Shown here one piece after another: positions 5,421-11,215 of a DNA stretch of 11,215 nucleotides (its first letter is position 1; each line of letters begins with the position of its first letter). Position numbers and translations under genes: made by a program. The stretch spans positions 1 through 11,215 of the forward strand of contig JBOGTC010000096.1 of NCBI GenBank assembly GCA_050692055.1, in the 5' to 3' direction. Below the pieces are notes generated by a model that had not been told where the DNA came from, made no database searches, and saw only the letters and a program-made list of their open reading frames with translations. Source of the stretch: JBOGTC01 sp050692055 (GTDB lineage: Bacteria; Chloroflexota; Limnocylindria; QHBO01).

Positions 5421-6548
5421 ATGGGAGCCGGATGGAAGATCGGCCGGGTGGCCGGCATCGAGCTCGCGATCCATCCCAGCTGGCTGGTCATCGCCTTCCT
5501 GGTGACCTATTCGCTGGCCGCGTTCCAGTTCCCGCGCGACTTTCCCGGCTGGACGACGGCGCAGTACTGGCTGGTGGGTGGCGGCACGGCGGCGCTCTTC
5601 TTCGCATCGGTCCTGGCGCACGAGCTGTCGCATGCCGTACTGGCCAGGCGGTTCGGCATGGTCGTCAAGGGCATCACGCTCTTCATCTTCGGCGGCGCCA
5701 CCGAGCTCGACGACGAAGCTCGACGCCCGCGGGACGAGGCGCTCATCGCGCTGGCCGGCCCGGCCACGAGCCTGATCATCGGCGGCGGGCTGCTGGCAGT
5801 GCAGCAGCTCGTCGGGCAGGAGCAGATCGCCGCGCTGCTCAGCTGGCTCGGCGTCATCAACATCCTGCTGGGCGTCTTCAACCTGATCCCGGGCTTTCCC
5901 ATGGACGGCGGCCGCGTCCTGCGCGCCGTCCTGTGGCGGTTCCGCGGGGACCGGCTGCTCGCCACGCGGAACGCTGCGAGCGTGGGGCGCCTGTTCGCGT
6001 ACCTGCTCATCGGCTTCGGCGTCTTCCTGGCGCTGCAGCCCGGTGGTCGCGGCCTGTTCAGCGGCATCTGGCTGGCACTCATCGGCTGGTTCCTGTCGAA
6101 TGCGGCGAGCGCCACGGAGACGCAGGCCGGCGTCGAGCGCAGCCTGCGCGGCGTCCGCGTGCGGGACGTGATGGAGTCCGAGCCGCCATCGGTCTCGCCC
6201 AACGAGACGGTGGGCGACCTGATCCAGGATCGCCTGCTGCGCGGTTCGCATCGGTCGTTCCTGGTGCGGCATGACGACGGCGGGCTGGCCGGGATCGTCA
6301 CGCTCGGGGACGTGCAGCGGGTGCCGCGCGAGGAGTGGGCCGCCGCGCGCGTCACCGACGTAATGACTCGCTTCGCCGACCTCGCCACGGTCAGCCCCGA
6401 GGACAGCGTGACCGACGCGCTCAAGCTGCTGCAGCAGCGCGAGGTGGCCCAGCTGCCGGTGGTCGTGGAGGGTCGCGACCCGGTGGGGCTGCTCACCCGC
6501 GGCGGGATCCTGCGCCTCATCGAGGCCCGTATGAAGCTGGGCGTCTGA
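5421..6548 (+). CDS. Site-2 protease (M50) with paired CBS domains
   Basis: A 375-aa membrane zinc metalloprotease of the S2P/M50B family, which cuts substrates within the membrane. The zinc site H67-E-L-S-H71 sits in a hydrophobic span, and the second metal motif NLIPGFPMDGG starts at N154 and gives D162. Several membrane segments span residues ~15-220. The cytoplasmic tail holds two CBS repeats, about 247-300 and 311-375, each starting with V-x-D-V-M; such domains in this branch usually sense adenine nucleotides and control the protease. The protein is close to full family length for the CBS-bearing type (compare mycobacterial Rip3). An in-frame ATG at 5397 would add eight residues, but it overlaps the upstream gene and 5421 begins at the conserved G-x-x-W-x-I-G-R-V-A-G-I segment. 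The target is unknown; anti-sigma factors or membrane stress proteins are the usual kind. moeA follows after 11 bases. Confidence 0.93.
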   Translation: MGAGWKIGRVAGIELAIHPSWLVIAFLVTYSLAAFQFPRDFPGWTTAQYWLVGGGTAALFFASVLAHELSHAVLARRFGMVVKGITLFIFGGATELDDEARRPRDEALIALAGPATSLIIGGGLLAVQQLVGQEQIAALLSWLGVINILLGVFNLIPGFPMDGGRVLRAVLWRFRGDRLLATRNAASVGRLFAYLLIGFGVFLALQPGGRGLFSGIWLALIGWFLSNAASATETQAGVERSLRGVRVRDVMESEPPSVSPNETVGDLIQDRLLRGSHRSFLVRHDDGGLAGIVTLGDVQRVPREEWAAARVTDVMTRFADLATVSPEDSVTDALKLLQQREVAQLPVVVEGRDPVGLLTRGGILRLIEARMKLGV

Positions 6549-6559
6549 GCGAAGGACCG

Positions 6560-7756
6560 ATGCTGTCGCTGGAGGAGGCCCGCGACCGGCTGCTCGCCGG
6601 CATCCGCCTGACCGATCCTGAGCGCCTGACGCTGCACCAGGCCGCTGGACGGGTGCCGGCGGCGTCATCCGTCACTGCAGCGCACGACGTGCCGGGCTTC
6701 GACAACTCGGCCATGGACGGGTACGCGGTGCGCGCGGCCGACTGTCCCGGCAGGCTCCGCGTGCTGGGGGAGTCCAGAGCCGGCGCCGGGACGTCGCCGG
6801 AGGTCGAGTCCGGGACGGCAATCCGGATCATGACAGGCGCACCTATGCCTGCCGGGGCCGATGCCGTCGTTCCGGTGGAGGCCGCTGAAGAGGTGGATGG
6901 GGTCGTCCACGTCGCGGCTGCCCCCGAGGTGGGCGCCCACGTGCGCGTGGCGGGGCATGACGTGGCGGCCGGCACGCTCGTCGAGCTGCCCGCTGAGCCG
7001 ATGACGGCCGCGACCATCGGCCTGCTGGCGGCCCTTGGCGTGGGCGAGGTCGAGGTCCGCCGCCGCCCGCGCGTCGCGATCCTGTCCACCGGCGACGAGC
7101 TGGTCCCGCCCGGCGGGCGGCTGGAGCCGGGCCAGATCCATGACGCGAACGGCGTGGCGCTGGCGGCCGCCGTCGCGGAGGCCGGTGGCGAGGTCGAGAT
7201 GCTCGGGTGCGCCGCGGACCGGCCGGACGCGATCGAGGCGAGCCTGCGCCAGGGCGCCGACGCGGCCGATCTCATCGTGGCCTCGGGTGGCGTCAGCGTC
7301 GGCCGGCATGATCACGTGCGGGGCGCGATCGAGCGCCTCGGCAGCATCGACTTCTGGCGCATCGCGGTGCAGCCGGGAAAGCCGCTGGCCGCGGGCCGCA
7401 TCGAGGACGTGCCGGTCGTGGGGCTGCCGGGCAACCCGGTCAGCGCGCTCGTCACGTTCGAGCTCCTCGTGCGCCTCATGCTCCGGTCGATGCTGGGCCT
7501 GGCCGGGGACGGCAGGCTGCACGTCCGGGCGCGCGTCGACGAGCGCATCGGCAAGGATCCCGGGCGGCGCGCGTTCCTTCGCGTTCGGCTGCGGCCCGAT
7601 GGCGAGGGCTACTGCGCCGAGTCGGCCGGCGGCCAGGCGTCCTCGCAGCTCCTGCCGCTGGCGACGTCCAACGCGCTGCTCGTCGTGCCCGAAGGGCTCG
7701 AGGCGACCGAGCCCGGCGCATCGTACGAGGCGATCGTGACCGGGCAGCCGTCGTGA
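6560..7756 (+). CDS. moeA: Molybdopterin molybdotransferase MoeA
   Basis: This 398-aa protein should insert molybdate into adenylylated molybdopterin to give active molybdenum cofactor in the cytoplasm. The MoeA landmarks are all present: F47-D-N-S-A-M-D-G-Y-A-V near the N-terminus, RIMTGAPMPAGADAVVPVE around residue 90-110, ILSTGDEL with S176-T-G-D-E, GQIHDANG, the MPT-binding SGGVSVG at 242-248, and VQPGKPLAAG followed by GLPGNPVS at 288-295. Length is usual for MoeA (about 400 aa), and a C-terminal domain IV is present (ARVDERIGK onward). The ATG at 6560 has a GAAGGA ribosome site just upstream and starts the family-typical MLSLEEARDRLL; the frame is open further upstream but only antiparallel to the protease gene. 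Its stop overlaps the GTG of the MoaC-MogA fusion, so the Moco genes form one translational unit. Confidence 0.95.
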   Translation: MLSLEEARDRLLAGIRLTDPERLTLHQAAGRVPAASSVTAAHDVPGFDNSAMDGYAVRAADCPGRLRVLGESRAGAGTSPEVESGTAIRIMTGAPMPAGADAVVPVEAAEEVDGVVHVAAAPEVGAHVRVAGHDVAAGTLVELPAEPMTAATIGLLAALGVGEVEVRRRPRVAILSTGDELVPPGGRLEPGQIHDANGVALAAAVAEAGGEVEMLGCAADRPDAIEASLRQGADAADLIVASGGVSVGRHDHVRGAIERLGSIDFWRIAVQPGKPLAAGRIEDVPVVGLPGNPVSALVTFELLVRLMLRSMLGLAGDGRLHVRARVDERIGKDPGRRAFLRVRLRPDGEGYCAESAGGQASSQLLPLATSNALLVVPEGLEATEPGASYEAIVTGQPS

Positions 7757-8721
7757 AGCCGAGCCACCTCGACGACGAAGGCGCGCCGAGGATGGTGGAC
7801 GTGGGCGCCAAGCCGGTGAGCGCGCGTCGGGCTGTGGCATCCGCCATCGTGCGGATGCGGCCCGACGTCCTCGACGAGCTGCTCCGAGCTGGCGGACCGA
7901 AGGGCGACGCGTTCGTCACGGCGCGCCTGGCGGGGATCGGCGCCGCCAAGCGCACCGCCGAGCTCATCCCGCTCTGCCATTCGCTGCCGCTGGACAGCGT
8001 CGATGTCGAGCTGACGCCGGATGCCGCGTCCGGGACGGTGCTCATCCGCGCGGAGGCCCGTGCCACCGCCCGAACCGGCGTCGAGATGGAGGCGTTGACG
8101 GCCGCCTCAGTGGCTGCCCTCACGCTGTACGACATGGCGAAGGCGCTGCAGCGCGACATCGTCATCGAGCGCGTCGAGCTGGTCGAGAAGGAGGGCGGCC
8201 GCAGCGGTGCATACCGGCGTCACGCGGTGGCGCCGGCGACCGCGACCCACGAGGCGGTGGTCGTCACCTGCTCGAACCGCTCCGCGTCCGGGGCACGCGA
8301 GGACACGAGCGGCCCGCTGCTGGTCTCGGCGCTGCGCGAGGCGGGCTTCGACGTGGCGCCCGAGGCGATCGTGGTGCCCGACGACGTGGAGCGGATCGCC
8401 GCGCTGCTCGGCGAGCTGGTCGACGCCGGGCATCGGCTGGTCCTGACCACCGGCGGCACCGGACTGACGCCCTCCGACGTGACGCCGGCCGCCACGCGAC
8501 GCGTCATCGACCGCGACGTGCCGGGCCTGGCCGAGCTGATGCGGGTGGCAGGCCTCAAGCAGACGCCGATGGCCGCGCTGTCCCGTGGCATGGTCGGGGC
8601 GCGTGGCCAGGCGCTGATCGCCAACCTGCCCGGGTCGCCGAAGGGCGCGTCGGAGTCGCTCGAGGCGCTGCTTTCCGTCCTGCGCCACGCGCTCGACCAG
8701 CTCGCCGGCGGCGACCACTGA
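7753..8721 (+). CDS. moaCB: Bifunctional MoaC-MogA/MoaB fusion for Moco synthesis
   Basis: A 322-aa fusion of two Moco enzymes. Residues 1-158 are MoaC, which closes the pterin ring to cPMP: SHLDDEGAPRMVDV opens the domain, K66 (AAKRT), H76 (LCHSLPL), D127 and K130 (YDMAKAL) and K146 (VEKEGGRSG) line up with the E. coli active-site residues, each one position lower. Residues ~165-322 are a MogA/MoaB domain, which adenylylates molybdopterin: TTGGTG at 232-237 and L-T-P-S-D242-V-T-P, then GLAELMR, LSRG and ANLPGSPKG. The linker is only about ten residues. The GTG at 7753 overlaps the moeA stop as GTGA, with no separate ribosome site, indicating coupled translation. The fusion is known in other bacteria. 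MoaA, MoaD, MoaE and the sulfurtransferase must be encoded elsewhere. Confidence 0.95.
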   Translation: MKPSHLDDEGAPRMVDVGAKPVSARRAVASAIVRMRPDVLDELLRAGGPKGDAFVTARLAGIGAAKRTAELIPLCHSLPLDSVDVELTPDAASGTVLIRAEARATARTGVEMEALTAASVAALTLYDMAKALQRDIVIERVELVEKEGGRSGAYRRHAVAPATATHEAVVVTCSNRSASGAREDTSGPLLVSALREAGFDVAPEAIVVPDDVERIAALLGELVDAGHRLVLTTGGTGLTPSDVTPAATRRVIDRDVPGLAELMRVAGLKQTPMAALSRGMVGARGQALIANLPGSPKGASESLEALLSVLRHALDQLAGGDH

Positions 8722-8767
8722 GTCGTGTGTGGCTCGCCCGGGCCGGGCCGTGCCCGTGGCGTCGTGG

Positions 8768-8787
8768 CGTTGCATGACGGTGCAACG
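8768..8787. promoter_or_regulatory. Perfect 7-6-7 inverted repeat upstream of the EtfD-like gene
   Basis: CGTTGCA (8768-8774) and TGCAACG (8781-8787) are exact complements with six bases between, a 20-bp element ending 15 bases before the TAGGAT box. That is the -35 region of the promoter, a usual place for a repressor operator, and the size suits a TetR- or GntR-type dimer. As RNA it would be a small hairpin without a T-run. No regulator gene is present in the window. Confidence 0.45.
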
Positions 8788-8802
8788 GCCTGCGCGCCAC
8801 CC

Positions 8803-8808
8803 TAGGAT
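8803..8808 (+). promoter_or_regulatory. -10 box TAGGAT before the EtfD-like gene
   Basis: TAGGAT lies eight bases before the ATG at 8817, giving a leader of zero to two bases. It is close to, but not exactly, the six-base spacing of the other three boxes. The 95-base gap also contains GC-rich inverted words (8734-8756) that could end moaCB transcription, but no T-run follows. Confidence 0.4.
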
Positions 8809-8816
8809 GGGGCGGC

Positions 8817-11093
8817 ATGGAGGCGACGATCCCCTTCTACCCGCTCGTCGTGGTGCCGATCGCGGCGGCGGCGTACCTCTTCTGGCGCCGCGGCCGATGG
8901 CACATGGCGGTGCTGCGCGAAGGTCGCCCGCTCGATCGCAGTGACCGCGTCCTCGAGCGCATCAAGGGGCTCGGCGTCTTCGTGTTCGGGCAGCGCCGGC
9001 TGCTGCAGGACATCGGTCCCGGGCTGACGCACGCGTTCGTCTTCTGGGGCTTCATCGTCCTGCTGGCGACCACCGGCAACTACATCACGAACGGGCTGGT
9101 CGAGACGATCCTGGCCTGGCCGTTGGGCGGGGTGCTGTGGGGGATCGTCGTCTTCTTCGCGAACATCCTCATCGGCCTGGTGCTGGCGTCGGTGATCTAC
9201 TACGTCGTGCGGCGCACGATCGTGCGGCCGCCGCGCCTGGCGCTGACCCGTGACGCATTCGTGATTCTGGGGATGATCTTCGGGGTGGTGCTGACCGAGC
9301 TCATCGGCGACGCCTTCGTCTACGTCATCGAGCCGGAGGACCCGAGCCGCAGCGTGGCCATCCTGGCCGGCCCGCTGAGCATGGCGTTCGAGGGCATGGG
9401 AGCCGAGGCGGCCGGCATCGGCTATGGCCTCTTCGGCTGGGCGCACATCCTGCTCGTGCTCGCATTCGGCGCCTACCTGCCGTACAGCAAGCACCTCCAC
9501 ATCATCAGCAGCGAGCCCAACGTCTACTTCCGCAGCCTCGAGCCGCGCGGCGCGCTGCGCAAGATGGACCTCGAGGCGGAGCCGGCGGACGGCGAGGAGC
9601 TGCCGGTCTTCGGCGCGAAGGGCCTCCAGGACCTCAGCTGGCGGCACATGCTCGACGGGCTGGCCTGCACCGAGTGCGGTCGATGCATGGAGTTCTGCCC
9701 GGCGTCGATGACCGGCAAGACGCTGTCGCCCAAGCACCTGATGGAGGGGCTCCGCGACCAGATCGTGGGCGCTGAGACGGCGCTTGCCGCGGCGGCATCG
9801 GCGCAGCGTGCGGCCAAGGGAGGAGCCAACGGGGGCGCCGGCGCAGCGGAGGCGGCATTGGCGCTGGCGAACGAGCGGGCGACGGAGATGCTCAACCTGC
9901 CGCTCATCGACAACGCCATCCCCGAGGAGGCGGTCTGGCAGTGCGTCACCTGCGGCTGGTGCGTCGAAGGCTGCCCCGTCCTGATCGAGCACGTCGACAC
10001 CATCGTCGAGATCCGCCGCAACCGGGTCCTCGAGGAGAGCGCGTTCCCGAAGGAGCTCAACGCCGCGTTCCGCAACATGGAGAACGCCGGCAACCCGTGG
10101 GGCCAGCCGAAGAACGCGCGCATGGACTGGGCCAAGGGGCTCGACGTCCCCGTCCTGGCCCAGACCGATGGAGCGGCATGGCCGGCGGCCGGACGCGGCG
10201 CCAGGCAGGACGGGAGCCCGTGGCGGACGATCCACGGCTCGGCACGCATGAACGGCGGGCTCGGCGGACGGGTGCTGTTCTGGATCGGCTGCGCCGGAGC
10301 CTTCGACGATCGCAACCGCAAGGTGGTGCGCGCCATGGCTCAGCTGCTCAAGCAGGCCGAGATCCCGTTCGTCGTGCTGGGGCAGCAGGAGACCTGCAGC
10401 GGCGATCCGGCACGACGCGCCGGCAACGAGTACCTCTACCAGATGCTGGCCGAGGAGAACGTGGCGACGCTGTCGGCGGCGCATTCGGAGCAGGGCATCG
10501 AGACGATCGTGGCCACCTGCCCGCACTGCTTCAACACGATCCGCAACGAGTACCCGCAGTTCGGCCTGACCGGCGTCGACGTGATCCATCACACGCAGCT
10601 GCTCGACCGCCTGGTGACCGAAGGGCGGCTCGTGCCCACCGAGCACAACGAGGCGATTGTCGCCTATCACGACGCCTGCTACCTCGGGCGCTACAACCAG
10701 GTCTACGACGAGGGGCGGCGCGTCGTGGAGGCCGTACCCGGGCAGCAGGTGGTGGAGATGGAGCTGCATCATCGGCGTGGGATGTGCTGCGGTGCGGGCG
10801 GGGCGCGGATGTGGATGGAGGAGCACGAGGGCACGCGCATCAACCACAAGCGCACCGAGCAGGCGCTGGCTCTCGGCCCCGACGCGGTGGCCACGGCCTG
10901 TCCGTTCTGCCTGATCATGCTGCGCGACGGCACGACCGACCTGGGCCGGACCGATGTCGCCGTTCGCGACGTGGCCGAGCTTCTCGCCGATGCCACTGGT
11001 GCCTTCACCCGCGAGGTGGCCGGGCCGCCGTCCGGGCCCGATCAGCACCCGCCCGGCGATCCCGCCGCGGATCGACCCTCGCCGTCGCCCTAG
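8817..11093 (+). CDS. EtfD/EMO-like membrane iron-sulfur oxidoreductase (HdrD-related)
   Basis: A 758-aa fusion that probably moves electrons from reduced ETF to menaquinone at the membrane. Residues ~5-230 hold five spans like nitrate reductase gamma, with H72, H210, H226 and H228 as possible heme b ligands. Two 4Fe-4S motifs follow: C284-C287-C290-C294 and C376-C379-C382-C386, each followed by Pro. Two cysteine-rich (CCG) domains come next: C492, C527 (CSG in place of CCG), C568 and C571; then C621, C657-C658-G, C695 and C698. This order is that of mycobacterial EtfD and of the EMO (ETF:menaquinone oxidoreductase) proteins of syntrophs. An Ala/Gly-rich insert at ~322-352 and a Pro-rich tail after ~735 look disordered. 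The ATG at 8817 follows a TAGGAT box and an inverted repeat. No etfAB gene is present; a lactate, glycolate or heterodisulfide partner remains possible. Confidence 0.9.
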   Translation: MEATIPFYPLVVVPIAAAAYLFWRRGRWHMAVLREGRPLDRSDRVLERIKGLGVFVFGQRRLLQDIGPGLTHAFVFWGFIVLLATTGNYITNGLVETILAWPLGGVLWGIVVFFANILIGLVLASVIYYVVRRTIVRPPRLALTRDAFVILGMIFGVVLTELIGDAFVYVIEPEDPSRSVAILAGPLSMAFEGMGAEAAGIGYGLFGWAHILLVLAFGAYLPYSKHLHIISSEPNVYFRSLEPRGALRKMDLEAEPADGEELPVFGAKGLQDLSWRHMLDGLACTECGRCMEFCPASMTGKTLSPKHLMEGLRDQIVGAETALAAAASAQRAAKGGANGGAGAAEAALALANERATEMLNLPLIDNAIPEEAVWQCVTCGWCVEGCPVLIEHVDTIVEIRRNRVLEESAFPKELNAAFRNMENAGNPWGQPKNARMDWAKGLDVPVLAQTDGAAWPAAGRGARQDGSPWRTIHGSARMNGGLGGRVLFWIGCAGAFDDRNRKVVRAMAQLLKQAEIPFVVLGQQETCSGDPARRAGNEYLYQMLAEENVATLSAAHSEQGIETIVATCPHCFNTIRNEYPQFGLTGVDVIHHTQLLDRLVTEGRLVPTEHNEAIVAYHDACYLGRYNQVYDEGRRVVEAVPGQQVVEMELHHRRGMCCGAGGARMWMEEHEGTRINHKRTEQALALGPDAVATACPFCLIMLRDGTTDLGRTDVAVRDVAELLADATGAFTREVAGPPSGPDQHPPGDPAADRPSPSP

Positions 11094-11094
11094 G

Positions 11095-11215
11095 TCAGCC
11101 CGGTGGAGCGTCGGCATTGCACCAGGTGGAGGTATCGGGGAAGAAGTCGACGACTTCAGGTCCTTCTTCGTCGCCCTTTGCATCGGGTGCAACAGGCGGG
11201 GAAGATGAGCTGACG
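11095..11215 (-). CDS. Possible 3' end of a converging gene, truncated by the window
   Basis: On the minus strand one frame is open from the window edge to a TGA at 11095-11097, one base after the stop of the EtfD-like gene. Its 39 residues begin with a Ser/Pro/Asp/Glu-rich stretch and end in EVVDFFPDTSTWCNADAPPG, which reads like a natural protein tail. Against it, third-position GC is only about 60% and the frame is short. It overlaps the hairpin at 11117-11192. No function can be given. Confidence 0.28.
   Translation of the reverse strand, partial: VSSSSPPVAPDAKGDEEGPEVVDFFPDTSTWCNADAPPG
11117..11192 (+). other. Long concentric imperfect hairpin after the EtfD-like gene
   Basis: Two perfect 7-bp arm pairs share one centre of symmetry (11154.5): TTGCACC (11117) with GGTGCAA (11186), and GAAGAAG (11140) with CTTCTTC (11163). 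The 16 bases between the arms on each side also pair in register: GGTG/CATC, AGG/TTT and CGG/TCG, with single mismatches or a three-base internal loop between blocks. About 24 of 31 positions pair, counting four G-T pairs. The apical loop is 16 bases. There is no T-run. It could be a 3'-UTR structure, a small RNA, or a decayed palindromic element. Confidence 0.55.

Noticed and set aside
4929..6668. A 579-codon open frame on the minus strand
   Set aside because: It lies opposite the DUF1461-type protein, the site-2 protease and the start of moeA, and its product is low-complexity (Arg, Pro, Ala, Gln) without motifs.
8734..8756. GC-rich inverted words after moaCB as an intrinsic terminator
   Set aside because: The words CGGGC and GCCCG can pair in several ways, but no T-run follows and the stretch may simply reflect GC richness.
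8802..11192. A 796-codon open frame on the minus strand
   Set aside because: It is antisense to the EtfD-like gene, whose domains and cysteine motifs are unmistakable. The antisense product is rich in Arg, Ala, His and Asp with no family pattern, as expected for the reverse frame of high-GC coding DNA.
11117..11192. An integron attC site or an intrinsic terminator at the long hairpin
   Set aside because: The ends do not match the RYYYAAC/GTTRRRY core sites of attC, no integrase is near, and no T-run follows either arm.

Overview
The window is about 70% GC. Every well-supported gene lies on the + strand and intergenic gaps are short. Nothing indicates a plasmid, phage or insertion sequence. 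High GC, GTG starts, stop/start overlaps, -10 boxes sitting directly on start codons (the leaderless pattern), a MoaC-MogA fusion and a large HdrD/EtfD-type membrane iron-sulfur protein suggest a soil or freshwater Chloroflexota lineage, or possibly an actinobacterium. This taxonomic guess is inference from gene style, not from a marker gene.

Layout. 1-208: AT-richer leader with an extended -10 promoter and small palindromes. 209-1227: a two-gene unit, an unrecognised 145-aa protein translationally coupled to a GNAT acetyltransferase. 1228-1503: intergenic, with repeated CATTGA/TCAATG words and a 10-bp tandem repeat. 1504-2971: an ArsA/Get3-family ATPase with a C-terminal HSP20-like domain, overlapping a small coiled-coil protein by 8 nt. 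2997-4355: guanine deaminase. 4365-4733: four-helix membrane protein of the phage-holin-4_2/YvlD type. 4760-5404: DUF1461-type membrane protein. 5421-6548: site-2 protease with two CBS domains. 6560-7756 and 7753-8721: molybdenum cofactor genes, MoeA and a MoaC-MogA fusion, overlapping at GTGA. 8817-11093: a 758-aa membrane Fe-S oxidoreductase resembling mycobacterial EtfD and the EMO proteins of syntrophs. 11094-11215: a long imperfect hairpin and perhaps the end of a converging minus-strand gene.

How the genes work together. The clearest pathway unit is moeA-moaCB, covering three steps of Moco synthesis: cPMP formation, molybdopterin adenylylation and molybdate insertion. Guanine deaminase yields xanthine, usually oxidised by a molybdoenzyme, so a metabolic link to the Moco genes is possible but unproven. 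The EtfD-like protein would pass electrons from ETF (acyl-CoA oxidation) to menaquinone; no etfAB genes are in the window. The ArsA-like protein lacks the arsenite-binding and zinc-binding cysteines and has no ars genes around it, so it is more likely a chaperone or targeting ATPase than an arsenic pump subunit.

The most unusual non-coding signals are: the 76-nt concentric hairpin after the EtfD-like gene, whose G-T pairs are all in the sense that folds in + strand RNA; a 7-6-7 inverted repeat upstream of the same gene; and TAnnnT boxes placed exactly six bases before three different start codons. No CRISPR array, rRNA, tRNA, complete mobile element or obvious defence system was seen.
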